Shown: positions 17,372 to 25,787, numbered from the stretch's first letter. The stretch: 64,000 nucleotides of DNA from Chitinophagaceae bacterium (GCA_023957575.1 JAMLGU010000001.1:682001-746000); one strand, 5' to 3'. Program-made: numbers and translations. The notes: a model not told the origin generated them from the sequence alone.

Positions 17372-17758
17372 TTAAACCCATTCATTTGAGAATTTGCCAT
17401 TGCCCAGCTCAATTTCTTTTGCAGAAAGGGTAAAGGCAATCGCCATTGGCCTGTCGTTGGTGGAACTAAAGGTTTCATTGTAGTCAATCATGTAGGCTTC
17501 TTTGAATTTTAGTTCCTTCAGGGTGGCATCTGAGTCTCTTTTTTTGAAAATGATGCTCCCGTCCTTATGGCTGTAGGGGTCAATCATCCATTCAAAAAGG
17601 TCTGTCTCATTGGTGCTTTCTACGACAACGTTTATTTTTCCTCCTCTTGTTTCGGAAGAAACTCTACCCGTTTTGTCGGTAACCTGATGTAGGTCAAAAG
17701 AGGCATCTAATACCCGGTATTCTTTACCGGCTACTGTAAAAATTGCTTTAAAACTCAT
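17372..17758 (-). CDS. tssD: T6SS tube protein Hcp (TssD, subtype iii)
   Basis: A 128-residue Hcp of the Bacteroidota type, which stacks as hexamers to form the inner tube expelled by the sheath. Family landmarks are DLHQVTDKTGRVSSETRGG, LFEWMIDPYSHKDGSI, LKFKEAYMIDYNETF and FTLSAKEIELG. It is a single compact domain with no insert, unlike the second Hcp at 7385-7918, and is the likely bulk tube subunit. It is the first gene of the leftward arm, 157 bp from the divergent tssG. A terminator right after it suggests high, uncoupled expression. I found no convincing -7 element for it. Confidence 0.9.
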   Translation of the reverse strand: MSFKAIFTVAGKEYRVLDASFDLHQVTDKTGRVSSETRGGKINVVVESTNETDLFEWMIDPYSHKDGSIIFKKRDSDATLKELKFKEAYMIDYNETFSSTNDRPMAIAFTLSAKEIELGNGKFSNEWV

Positions 17759-17787
17759 TGTGTAATAATTTTAGCATTATAAATTTG
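17757..17787 (+). promoter_or_regulatory. Bacteroidota-type promoter candidate for the tssG-tssF arm
   Basis: ATTG (17757-17760) followed after 19 nt by TAAATTTG (17780-17787), the same elements and spacing as the tssB promoter. It points rightward and its -33 element overlaps the hcp start codon, so the two arms may compete for RNA polymerase. A second TAnnTTTG match (TAATTTTG, 17863-17870) lies nearer to tssG without a good -33 partner. The half-site TTTTTAGTG at 17830-17838 resembles one arm of the repressor operator at 2935-2957. Confidence 0.5.
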
Positions 17788-17915
17788 TAATGTAAAAGTA
17801 CTGTATAAAAAAATTTTCTGCCATCGCTTTTTTTAGTGATGCCCAAAGTTGGAAGATTAGCATAATTTTGAGGTACTATAGACCATAAAATGAGCATATA
17901 TTAAACTATATTTCA

Positions 17916-18821
17916 ATGATGAAGCGGCAAAAGGACAGTCATATTGTTTACACACCATTCAAGAGCGAAGCGGTATGTGCCTCGCTTCTTGAGGCCGGTA
18001 TTGCCATTGAACAAATAAAAACCAACCAAAAAGGCGCTTTCAGAAAAAGTTATGGAGAGGATATTGAAAAAATTTCGATAGAGGATTATAAAGACCAATA
18101 TAATGTTGATATTGTATTAAACCGAGACAGTATTTATGACAAGCTGCCCGAAGGGCTTTTTCATCAAACTCAAGGAGGAAGGTATGTAAAGACTGTAAAG
18201 GATGCTGTAGATGAACATAAAAAGTTTAGAGAAGAAGAACGTTATGCCAGAAGGTTTTTTGCACCGATAGAGCAAATGATTTTTCGCTATCGAATTTATA
18301 CCGAGCAGGCAGAAAGAGAAGCGCTTTATGACCTCCAAAATGGAAAACTCAATACCGGATTTTATCGTTTTTGGGGATTGGAAGACAATCTTCCCCAACC
18401 GGAAGTCGGCAGATTATTATATTTGATGCCGTATGGTTTTTTTATCAGGGGAAATGAGGAAGCAACAGTAGCCGCCTTGAATTATATTTTGAATAAAGAA
18501 GTGCAACTTGAAAAATCAGTACAACCGGATTATTTTGTATTAAACGATTTTGTAAGTATGCCTTCATGCCGATTAGGAATTGATACTGTTTTGGGACATT
18601 CGACCCAAGAGTCAATTCCGGTATGGACATTTAAAATCGGTAAGGTAAGAGCTGATGAAATGGCCGGTTTTGTAGAGGGAGCTCCTCATGGCAAAGTGTT
18701 GAAAAGGTTTGCAGAAGTGTTTATACCGGTGGAAATAGATGTGGTTTTTGATTTTGATGCAGTCGAAAATGTTGAAAATGAATTTATTAATGGTGTTCTG
18801 GGATATGGCGTATGTATATAA
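17916..18821 (+). CDS. tssG: T6SS baseplate protein TssG (subtype iii)
   Basis: A 301-residue protein resembling the Bacteroidota TssG family, a wedge component of the T6SS baseplate with TssF, TssE and TssK. The segment YDKLPEGLFHQTQGG is the baseplate-type motif, and FFAPIEQMIFRYRIYTE and LLYLMPYGFFIRGN follow. It has no signal peptide or membrane segment. It is the first gene of the rightward arm; the start has two consecutive ATG codons (17916 and 17919). The next gene, tssN, follows by 31 bp. The assignment rests on motif style and gene order and is less secure than tssF or tssK. Confidence 0.75.
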   Translation: MMKRQKDSHIVYTPFKSEAVCASLLEAGIAIEQIKTNQKGAFRKSYGEDIEKISIEDYKDQYNVDIVLNRDSIYDKLPEGLFHQTQGGRYVKTVKDAVDEHKKFREEERYARRFFAPIEQMIFRYRIYTEQAEREALYDLQNGKLNTGFYRFWGLEDNLPQPEVGRLLYLMPYGFFIRGNEEATVAALNYILNKEVQLEKSVQPDYFVLNDFVSMPSCRLGIDTVLGHSTQESIPVWTFKIGKVRADEMAGFVEGAPHGKVLKRFAEVFIPVEIDVVFDFDAVENVENEFINGVLGYGVCI

Positions 18822-18852
18822 AACAAATGGATGTCAAAACTAAAATATTAGC

Positions 18853-19710
18853 ATGCTACTGAAGTTTTTTTTGATGTATATTGGTGTTTTCTTTGGCTCA
18901 AGCCTCGCAATAATGGCTTCTGTAAAGAAGTTGAGCAGTAGCTTTGGCAATCAGGGAAAAAAGCCCTGGGTATTCAATTTTGTGTCATCAGCATTGGCTT
19001 CGGGAGCCGCTTTTGGCGCTACCTACATCAGCGATAATCTGTTTTTTACCTTTTGGCTTTTGTCTGCTGTTTTTTTGCTGGCGGGGCTCATTTTTATATT
19101 ATTGATTCATAAAAAATATTTTAAGGCAAGGCGTGATAACAGAAACAAGCAACTTTTTGCGGAAATTCTCTTCGGATTGTCGTCTTTGTTTTTATGTGTG
19201 GCCATGTTTTCTGCCTTGCAATACTTTCTGAAAGATAAAAACTTTATGTATTTTCCTGTTCTGCTGTCGATGCTTTTCTTTTTTGTGCCATTGCTATTGT
19301 TGCAGTCTTTCGAAGCGGCTTACGATATACCTGCGGCAGCGTATAGTGTGTGGCAATACCCTGCAGGAAACCCCATTGAACTTCCGGACGAGAAAGAAGG
19401 TGAGCGGCTGTATGTTATTGGCTTTGAAATAGCAAAAAGCCCCACCGATGCCCGCCGTACCTATTTTAGGGCAAAGGCTCCTGAAGAAATGCTTTTGGGA
19501 GATTTATACTACCACTTCATTAATGATTATAATGAGCAATTTAGCGAAACCCCTATAAGATATACTGATAAAGAAGCAATGCACAAATGGTTGTTCAGAA
19601 CAAAACCTAAATGGTATAATTTCTCCAAAGTGCTCGATCCGGCTTTAACAGTAAATGAAAATAAAATAAAAGAAAATACAGTAATTATTTGTGAAAGGGT
19701 AGAGGGGTGA
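18853..19710 (+). CDS. tssN: T6SSiii inner-membrane protein TssN
   Basis: A 285-residue inner-membrane protein. Five hydrophobic segments lie at about residues 2-22, 38-60, 64-87, 98-122 and 130-152, followed by a C-terminal cytoplasmic domain of about 130 residues (GERLYVIGFEIAKSPTD, GDLYYHFINDYNEQF). Five membrane spans plus a soluble C-terminus between tssG and tssK is the layout of TssN, which together with TssO, TssP, TssQ and TssR replaces TssJ/L/M in Bacteroidota. It probably links the envelope complex to the baseplate. Confidence 0.8.
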   Translation: MLLKFFLMYIGVFFGSSLAIMASVKKLSSSFGNQGKKPWVFNFVSSALASGAAFGATYISDNLFFTFWLLSAVFLLAGLIFILLIHKKYFKARRDNRNKQLFAEILFGLSSLFLCVAMFSALQYFLKDKNFMYFPVLLSMLFFFVPLLLLQSFEAAYDIPAAAYSVWQYPAGNPIELPDEKEGERLYVIGFEIAKSPTDARRTYFRAKAPEEMLLGDLYYHFINDYNEQFSETPIRYTDKEAMHKWLFRTKPKWYNFSKVLDPALTVNENKIKENTVIICERVEG

Positions 19711-19775
19711 TGCCAAATGGACCGATGAAAATAGCATAGACTTAAATTGATGAAGTAAATATTAAAAACTGATAA

Positions 19776-20930
19776 ATGCAAGTACAATCAAAATACTTAG
19801 CCGTAAACTGGACAGATGGCATGAAGCTGAACAAAGAAATCTTTATTGCACAGGATAATGCTCAGTTTTCTAACAGTTATCACCTTATATCCTCTACACT
19901 GTCGCCTATCCGATACGGATTACTTCCCGGCGATAATAATTATAATGTACAAATTGCTATTGATAATCAAAATACTGTGAGGGTAACGGTAAATGCCTTT
20001 AAGGCAATTACCGCAGGTGGTTTCCCTGTATCCATTACCGCAGGTGAATCTTCTGCTGAAACGGACGGCAGCCCTTCTGTTTCCATGCAAATTTCAACAG
20101 GGAGTACAAATACCATTTATTGGGCAGTGCTACTGATAAAACCGTTTGAGCGTAATCCGGGCGGCGCTATCAATCCGGCAGAAAGCCCTGCCCGATTTCC
20201 TTTTGTAAGACCGGGTTATGAAATTTTGATAGTAGAAGATCATCAGGCAAATCAATATTTCAATCATCCGCTTGCCTTAATAATTGGCAAGATAATAGCA
20301 AATGGCAGCAACCTGAAGGTGGATGGCGAATACCTGCCTGCGAGTACTTCGGTAAGCGCATCGCAGGATTTGCTGGGGCTACATTCCGAATTAGATAGTT
20401 TTTTGGCTGGGTTAGAGCAATCATGCTCGCAAATTGTTCAAAAAATTTACAAAAAGAGTCAGCAAAACGATTTGTCCGAATTGGCACAATTTCTTTGCGA
20501 CAGAATTATTTTGTATTTAGGACAGAGTCTTACTAATTTCAGATGGGCAGTGCTGTACGAATCGCCTGCCAAAATGATTAGTGAAATTGTGGGCCTTGCC
20601 AGAGTGTTGAAGAATACAATTGATTTAAGAATTGGCAGTGGCAAAGACGAGCTGATGAACTACCTCTGCGAGTGGTGCGAACTGAACCAGGGAGAACTGG
20701 AGTCTTTGCTGAGTAATATGGCAGCGCTTCGCTATAATCATAATGACATTAATCAAAACATTAATGCCATTATAGAATTTGCAAAAGTGATAGGCAAATT
20801 ATTTAACACACTGAGTAATCTGGAGTTTATTGGAAAAAGAAAAGAGTCTGGTTTGTTTGTGAAAGAAGAACCTATTGCTTCGCAAGCTGATAGCATTGCG
20901 CCCAAGCCGAAAAGAAGGTTTTTTGGATAA
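19776..20930 (+). CDS. tssK: T6SS baseplate protein TssK (subtype iii)
   Basis: A 384-residue TssK, the trimeric connector that tethers the baseplate to the membrane complex. The N-terminal shell-like beta domain starts with VNWTDGMKLNKEIFIAQD and includes LSPIRYGLLPGD. The middle is helical, and the C-terminal region, which in TssK contacts the membrane complex, ends in a basic KPKRRFFG. The length is somewhat below that of proteobacterial TssK. A degenerate hexanucleotide repeat begins two bases after the stop codon. Confidence 0.85.
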   Translation: MQVQSKYLAVNWTDGMKLNKEIFIAQDNAQFSNSYHLISSTLSPIRYGLLPGDNNYNVQIAIDNQNTVRVTVNAFKAITAGGFPVSITAGESSAETDGSPSVSMQISTGSTNTIYWAVLLIKPFERNPGGAINPAESPARFPFVRPGYEILIVEDHQANQYFNHPLALIIGKIIANGSNLKVDGEYLPASTSVSASQDLLGLHSELDSFLAGLEQSCSQIVQKIYKKSQQNDLSELAQFLCDRIILYLGQSLTNFRWAVLYESPAKMISEIVGLARVLKNTIDLRIGSGKDELMNYLCEWCELNQGELESLLSNMAALRYNHNDINQNINAIIEFAKVIGKLFNTLSNLEFIGKRKESGLFVKEEPIASQADSIAPKPKRRFFG

Positions 20931-20932
20931 AA

Positions 20933-20959
20933 GGTTGAGGTTAAGGTTGAGGCTGAGAT
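20933..20959 (+). repeat. Degenerate GRYTRA hexanucleotide repeat, copy B (after tssK stop)
   Basis: Four to five units on the plus strand: GGTTGA, GGTTAA, GGTTGA, GGCTGA and a partial GATA. It starts two bases after the tssK stop and occupies part of the 83-bp gap before tssO. Confidence 0.75.
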
Positions 20960-21013
20960 AGTGAAAGAATTTATAATTTGCTTTTTGACAATAAAAAAAA
21001 TAATAATTTTAAA

Positions 21014-21538
21014 ATGAGACCTAACAACATACAGGAGCGAAATAAATCATTTCAACGCTTTTTGTTATTCTTTATTTTGACGGTGGCTATCATTATGGTT
21101 ACTGTTTTTTTTGGCATCAGAGTTCCTTATGCTGAGAATGAAAAACTAAGGGAACAGATCGCTCAGATGGACAAAGAAAATCAGTTTAGAGAAAATTTTT
21201 CAGTTTCTATGGCAGAAACACAGTCGTTGCTCGATACCGTAAATCTGGATGTAACCAGAGCCGGATTGATTGATGGGCGCATCACTCAAAAAGTACAGGA
21301 TATGGATGCCCTGATAAACAAAACAGATTTGAGCTCCAAAACGCTTTATTCACAAGTAGTAAAGGCGTTGAATAACAGCCAGTCCGATAAAAGAGGATTA
21401 CGCGCTGCCAGCAGTAAAGACTCTCTGGTTGCCATGTATAATGCACAGATTCAGGCATTGCAGAATTCATTAACCAAGTGGCAGGAGTCATATAATCAAT
21501 TAAAAATGCAAAATGATATTTTGCGTCAAATGAAATAA
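21014..21538 (+). CDS. tssO: T6SSiii envelope protein TssO
   Basis: A 174-residue single-pass membrane protein. After about 14 cytoplasmic residues there is one membrane segment (FLLFFILTVAIIMVTVFFGI) followed by a periplasmic helical and coiled-coil region to the C-terminus (QSLLDTVNLDVTRAG, IQALQNSLTKWQESYNQLK). This topology, size and position between tssK and tssP match TssO of the Bacteroidota trans-envelope complex. The open frame begins 12 codons earlier at a TTG; the ATG at 21014 (MRPNNIQ) is the better start because it places the membrane segment close to the N-terminus. Confidence 0.82.
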   Translation: MRPNNIQERNKSFQRFLLFFILTVAIIMVTVFFGIRVPYAENEKLREQIAQMDKENQFRENFSVSMAETQSLLDTVNLDVTRAGLIDGRITQKVQDMDALINKTDLSSKTLYSQVVKALNNSQSDKRGLRAASSKDSLVAMYNAQIQALQNSLTKWQESYNQLKMQNDILRQMK

Positions 21539-21559
21539 GTAAATTATAAAAACCAGTGT

Positions 21560-22651
21560 ATGCACTTTGTATTTTCAAAACAATGGGGTAAGTTGGATTA
21601 CAGGGTTTGGATGTCGCTCATCGTTCTTTCCCTGATATCGCTAACTGTTTTTGGTTACAAAGTGGCTACCAATGAGCAATGTCCCTCCGTAAGTATAGCG
21701 CTGGAATGTAATCTCAACCATGCAGGATTAGACTCAAACACCTTTTATGTAAACGAAGAAATCACCTTTAATGCTCATACCACAGCGCCCGATCAGCATA
21801 TATCATGGGATTTTGGCGATAAAACGCCTTCGCACATTGGGTCAAAAATTCTACATACCTATAATAAGGAGGGGAGTTATCTTGCCACAGTTACCATTAA
21901 AGGCAAATGTGCCCAGTCGGTAGTAGTAAAAGTTATTAAGAACAGTGTTAGCCTGTTTGACAGCACGGTGCTGGATATCAATCCAATCATTTCGGCAGAT
22001 ATTATTAAACTGGGCAACGAAACTATTTTCAATACCAGCACGGTTGCCAAAGAATATACCTGGGGTATTGAAGAACTTCATGATATAGGTGTAAGAAATA
22101 CGCCTACTGCAAGATTTATATTTCCTAAACCAGGGAATTTTACAGTTACCTTGACTTTAGATAATGGTAAAGTATTTAAAAAGGTGATACAGGTAGTAGA
22201 TCCATTTGGCCAGGCGGATAATACGATTCCCCTGCCTCCGGTAAAAAAAGTAGATTTGCCTGAATTGCCTCCTCCGGCAGAGGAACCGCTTCCATTGCCA
22301 CCCGTCAAAAAGGAAGAACCGGTGGTAAAGAATGAACCCGCAGTAGAGGCTAAACCTCCTGCTGCCAAAACTTATGACCAGTTACCTACGCCGGCTATAC
22401 AAGCTTTGCTGGAGGGAGTGGCGGCAGGGAAAAAAGATATAGATGACTTCAAAAATATTCTTTGCAACGGCGCCGGTACCAAGGTGATGGCCAATGATGA
22501 GGCTACAACCTTTGCTGCTTTGGTAAATGAATTGAAAGAGAAGAAAGGTTTGCCTTTGATGAAGCGCAAGCGAAAAATTAGTTCGGTTAAGGTGGTACGT
22601 GATGAAGCAAACGGAAATTGTGTAAAAATTTTATATGTAGATTTCAAATAG
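21560..22651 (+). CDS. tssP: T6SSiii PKD-domain envelope protein TssP
   Basis: A 363-residue single-pass protein. A membrane segment at about residues 16-34 is followed by two PKD-like beta domains: the first (about 60-130) has ISWDFGDKTPSH and HTYNKEGSYLATVTI; the second (about 140-215) has FIFPKPGNFTVTLTLDNG. A Pro-rich linker (about 223-275) leads to a small C-terminal domain ending NCVKILYVDFK. PKD domains, an N-terminal anchor and a place between tssO and tssE fit TssP, a periplasmic element of the Bacteroidota T6SS envelope complex. The Pro-rich linker could cross the peptidoglycan layer. Confidence 0.85.
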   Translation: MHFVFSKQWGKLDYRVWMSLIVLSLISLTVFGYKVATNEQCPSVSIALECNLNHAGLDSNTFYVNEEITFNAHTTAPDQHISWDFGDKTPSHIGSKILHTYNKEGSYLATVTIKGKCAQSVVVKVIKNSVSLFDSTVLDINPIISADIIKLGNETIFNTSTVAKEYTWGIEELHDIGVRNTPTARFIFPKPGNFTVTLTLDNGKVFKKVIQVVDPFGQADNTIPLPPVKKVDLPELPPPAEEPLPLPPVKKEEPVVKNEPAVEAKPPAAKTYDQLPTPAIQALLEGVAAGKKDIDDFKNILCNGAGTKVMANDEATTFAALVNELKEKKGLPLMKRKRKISSVKVVRDEANGNCVKILYVDFK

Positions 22652-22660
22652 GAGTTCAGG

Positions 22661-23092
22661 ATGATAAAAGAGTATCTGAAATTACCGCTTAGGTTTCAGC
22701 CCTTTTTTGAAAAACAAAGGCTGGCTACCTGTGGTTTACTCGATTCTATCTATCGTAATCTGCACCTGATTATAACCACGGTTCCCGGAGAAAATAAAAT
22801 AAATGACTCCTATGGATGTGCTTTTTGGGAGGCAGACTATGACATACACCTCACTAATGATGCAAGAAGAGAATTAGTAAAAAATAGCATAAAAAGACAA
22901 ATTGATTTATATGAACGCAGGATCACTAATGTTACGCTGGATATCAATGTGAGATTGGCGCTGATGAAACATGGTTCGGGCGAAATACAAAGGCGAAAAG
23001 TAGAAATTATTGTTAAGGGAAAAATTATCAGAAGTAATGAACCTTTCACTTTTCAAACCGGTTTTTTTATTGGCCCACTTACTTTGGACTGA
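22661..23092 (+). CDS. tssE: T6SS baseplate protein TssE (gp25-like)
   Basis: A 143-residue gp25/TssE-like protein, the baseplate wedge subunit that starts sheath polymerisation. The region LRFQPFF through SIYRNLHLIITTVPGENKINDSYGCAFWE and NSIKRQIDLYERRITN has the gp25 arrangement of an N-terminal helix, a conserved Glu after a Trp-containing strand, and a loop leading to an IxxYExR-like motif. It lies 9 bp after tssP and 36 bp before tssF, the usual pairing with the other baseplate genes. Confidence 0.85.
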   Translation: MIKEYLKLPLRFQPFFEKQRLATCGLLDSIYRNLHLIITTVPGENKINDSYGCAFWEADYDIHLTNDARRELVKNSIKRQIDLYERRITNVTLDINVRLALMKHGSGEIQRRKVEIIVKGKIIRSNEPFTFQTGFFIGPLTLD

Positions 23093-23128
23093 TTAACTTT
23101 AAAGGTAAAATATTTACACTTGAAATAA

Positions 23129-24958
23129 ATGGAGGCATTAAAACGAGAACAGATAAAAGACCGGATGATCAGGTTGGCAGCCGAGCATTGGAACATTAAT
23201 GAAAATGAGATAGAAGCTAATTTTGATCCGCTTATTATTTTACTTTTTGATGCTGTTGCTTCAGAAATAGAATCAGTAGGCTATGAAATAAGAGATATTC
23301 AAAACAATTTATTGAATGAACTGGCTTCCTTGTTATTGCCTCATTCCGTTTTACAGGCTAAACCTGCTTCCTGTATTTTGTCAACAGTACCCAATGAAAA
23401 AGAATGTGTTATTAAAAAAGAAAATAGCTTTAGCGTAATTGCACAAATTCAAAAATTGGGAGAACCTGTAAACGAAGTGGAACTGAATTTTACTCCAATT
23501 GGCGATGTAAAACTTTACAGAACTTCATTATTGTATTTGCGGATAGGCAATAAAGTGCATAAGCTGATGGGCGGTGGCAAAAAAACGCTGCTGCATGAAG
23601 GAGCTGGTGAGGAAATGATTAGCGAAATCCACTTTGTGCTGGATAACAAAGATGCATTTAACTCATTGGACGGCTTGCAGTTGTTTTTTGACTTGCGAGG
23701 CCATTCCGAAGCTAAAAGTTTTTATTATGCCTTGCAAAGTGCATTATTGACTATCAATGGTAAAGAGGTGGAGTTTTCGAATGGGTATTATAATAATTTT
23801 CAATACCAGCCTAACCTCAAAGATGCTTTCAGCAAGGATGGAAGTTATCTCCGAAAAGTGCAAAAGGAAATTGCCGGAATCTATGCCGGCCAGTTTTTTA
23901 CCTTAAAAGCCGGCAACATCAATAGTGATGCCACTCCCGGCTCATTTTTGGATGGTCTGCCTGAAAAACTGACACAGGAAATAAATCAGGCGGGGATGCT
24001 CTTTTGTACCCTGAAATTAAAGAGACCTTTTAGCAGAGAAGTTTTTGAGCGATTGCAAATTGGCATCAATGCCTTTCCGGTCATAAACCGAAAACTGCAA
24101 ACCATTAATTATAAGACTGACCGGTGGATTAATATTATTCCTTTGCAGGTTTCCGGAAATTTTTTGGATATTCGGTCTATCGAAAATTCAAGCGGCATCA
24201 AATATCGCCTGCACAGCAGTACCTATAGCGGAAAAGTAAATGAAGGCGAAGCGATATTGCGTAATGCGAGGGTGGCAAAGAACAGCAGCAATGACGTAAG
24301 AAATACAATAAAAAGTCTGTTGGAAGCCATTAGAGATGAGAGCGCCTATTTTAGTCGAACAAGCAATGATTTTATTGCAGCTCGCCTTGTAGAAATTTCA
24401 AAAATATTAACCCGTTTAGAAGACCAGATGCAGTCTTCAAAAGATATTAAGACCGATTTCAGGTATGTTTTATTGAAGGCCAAAACTGTCAACGAAACGG
24501 TTCAGGTTCAATATTGGATTACTTCGCCCGAAGAAGCCTCATCGGTTAAGGCGGCAGTTACATTTAAGCCGGTACAACATACTTTTACCGTTATCAACAG
24601 CACTTTCTCTCTCACGGGAGTCGTGGGCGGTCAGGATGTTTTGAGCGATTACTCGCAAAAGCAGGCATTGAAAAGGCAATTGTCTTCCCGGGGCAAAATC
24701 ATCAGTATTGAAGATATCAAGTTGGCCTGTTATGAGCTTTTCGGGCCTAAACTGCAACGGGTGGAGGTGCAGAAAAAGATGAAAGTGATGCCCGACGGTC
24801 ATTCGGGAATTTCGAGGTTTATTGAGATAAAAATTACAGTTGGTAAAAACGATTTCTCCGAAGATGAATTGGTATATCTCGATAAACAATTAAGGTATCA
24901 GTTAGACACAAACGCTTCTTTTATGTTTCCGATTGATATTATGATTGAGAGCATATAA
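23129..24958 (+). CDS. tssF: T6SS baseplate protein TssF (subtype iii)
   Basis: A 609-residue TssF, the large wedge protein of the T6SS baseplate. The N-terminus carries the family signature region: LAAEHWNINENEIEANFDPLI, then LLNELASLLLPHSVLQAKPAS. The middle is a series of beta domains, and the C-terminus (PVQHTFTVINSTFSLTGVVGG to the end) resembles the wedge core. It is cytoplasmic with no signal peptide. It is the last gene of the rightward arm, followed by a long nested hairpin and then an oppositely oriented lipoprotein gene. Confidence 0.88.
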   Translation: MEALKREQIKDRMIRLAAEHWNINENEIEANFDPLIILLFDAVASEIESVGYEIRDIQNNLLNELASLLLPHSVLQAKPASCILSTVPNEKECVIKKENSFSVIAQIQKLGEPVNEVELNFTPIGDVKLYRTSLLYLRIGNKVHKLMGGGKKTLLHEGAGEEMISEIHFVLDNKDAFNSLDGLQLFFDLRGHSEAKSFYYALQSALLTINGKEVEFSNGYYNNFQYQPNLKDAFSKDGSYLRKVQKEIAGIYAGQFFTLKAGNINSDATPGSFLDGLPEKLTQEINQAGMLFCTLKLKRPFSREVFERLQIGINAFPVINRKLQTINYKTDRWINIIPLQVSGNFLDIRSIENSSGIKYRLHSSTYSGKVNEGEAILRNARVAKNSSNDVRNTIKSLLEAIRDESAYFSRTSNDFIAARLVEISKILTRLEDQMQSSKDIKTDFRYVLLKAKTVNETVQVQYWITSPEEASSVKAAVTFKPVQHTFTVINSTFSLTGVVGGQDVLSDYSQKQALKRQLSSRGKIISIEDIKLACYELFGPKLQRVEVQKKMKVMPDGHSGISRFIEIKITVGKNDFSEDELVYLDKQLRYQLDTNASFMFPIDIMIESI

Positions 24959-24990
24959 TCGTTAGCCTCTATTGGGATGACGGAACGAAA

Positions 24991-25052
24991 AAAATGGATT
25001 TCCTGAATATTATCCCCCAAGTAGAGGGATAAGCCATCAGAAAATCCATTTT
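24991..25052. terminator. Nested long hairpin between tssF and the lipoprotein gene
   Basis: Two nested inverted repeats. The outer 16-bp arms (24991-25006 and 25037-25052) match at 15 of 16 positions and start AAAATGGATT. The inner arms TATCCC (25011-25016) and GGGATA (25026-25031) are perfect. A-runs upstream and Ts downstream would let it work as a terminator for both convergent genes. The outer arms are longer than a terminator needs, so it could also be a small mobile or repetitive element. Confidence 0.6.
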
Positions 25053-25127
25053 GAATGATAGGTGCCTGCAAAGAAAAAGCGTGTCGAAAAGGCGTTAATA
25101 CTATAATTACCACGCTGTTACACGGTA

Positions 25128-25529
25128 TTATTTGGGAGCAATATCCGAATTGGTAATAGTGGCCTTACACTCCAATGTATAACCCTTAGCAGAGTTTCCG
25201 GAGCTTTTACCCATCCAGCTACTTTCTTTATTCAAATCAGTTGCGACTTTTAAGGCTGCATTGTTGTTTACAAACACAGCCAATGAGTCCCCAGTTTTTA
25301 AAATACAGTTGCCTTCCGTCAAGCGGTCCATCATGCTTCTATTTTGAATAACTGATTGTGTATTGGGTTTAAGAACATAGCTATTGGTTACTACCTTATT
25401 TGATCCATATTTTACTACCGACAGTTCATAGTTGGTATTATTTACTATTATTTTTCTGTAAATTGTAGGAGGAGGATCGCAACTTGTTAAAATAGTAACG
25501 ACTACCAGCATAGATAAAAACTTTTTCAT
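25128..25529 (-). CDS. Small lipoprotein beside the T6SS, possible TssQ
   Basis: A 133-residue lipoprotein. The signal peptide ends in the lipobox LTSC, followed by DPPPTIYRKIIVNNTNYELSV and a small beta-rich domain. I do not recognise the family. The ATG at 25529 (MKKFLSML) is a better start than the codon 8 residues upstream because it gives a standard lipoprotein signal. T6SSiii systems need a lipoprotein, TssQ, and no other intact one is present in the cluster; size and position make this a candidate, but the opposite orientation and the lack of a recognisable motif leave it open. It shares a promoter region with the frameshifted remnant upstream. Confidence 0.65.
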   Translation of the reverse strand: MKKFLSMLVVVTILTSCDPPPTIYRKIIVNNTNYELSVVKYGSNKVVTNSYVLKPNTQSVIQNRSMMDRLTEGNCILKTGDSLAVFVNNNAALKVATDLNKESSWMGKSSGNSAKGYTLECKATITNSDIAPK

Positions 25530-25542
25530 TTTGTCCTGGGTT

Positions 25543-25723
25543 TTAATATCCATAAGAACTTTTTAAAGAATCATAACCTGCCAGTGTATTACCGCTTGGT
25601 AAATAATTGCGCAATTTAGTAATCAACTGATTTGTGACAGGCCGAAAAGATAAGAGATAAACCAACACAGCCTGATACAATCAGGCATTTGGCAAAAGCA
25701 GTAATCGGATTTTTCATAATCAT
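25543..25723 (-). pseudogene. Frameshifted small lipoprotein
   Basis: The minus strand from ATG at 25723 (or 25717) encodes 35 residues starting MIMKNPITAF with a clean lipoprotein signal ending LIFSAC, then stops at 25616. The next frame continues as NQLITKLRNYLPSGNTLAGY to a stop at 25543. Removing one base from the A-run just after the lipobox (ACAAAT) joins the two into a 59-residue lipoprotein. It is either a gene broken by a one-base insertion or a very short peptide with a chance overlap. It is followed 14 bp later by the intact lipoprotein gene. Confidence 0.45.
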
Positions 25724-25758
25724 CGTTTTTAGAGGTTAAAAGAATAATTTTTCATATT

Positions 25759-25786
25759 TATGAATATCAACATACAGATATTCATA
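25759..25786. promoter_or_regulatory. Palindrome at the lipoprotein transcription start
   Basis: Perfect 10-bp inverted repeat TATGAATATC (25759-25768) and GATATTCATA (25777-25786), 8-nt spacer. It covers the expected transcription start of the minus-strand promoter at 25788-25819, so it could be a repressor operator or a hairpin protecting the 5-prime end of the mRNA. Confidence 0.5.
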
Positions 25787-25787
25787 T

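Noticed and set aside
17863..17870. TAATTTTG as the main tssG promoter
   Set aside because: No -33 partner at the right distance; the element at 17780-17787 has one, so it was preferred.
2927..25127. The locus as a contractile phage tail or extracellular injection system (eCIS/PVC)
   Set aside because: TssB/C of the T6SS type, a ClpV-type TssH, DUF4123, and membrane proteins TssN/O/P fit T6SSiii; no phage tail fibres or eCIS-specific genes were seen.
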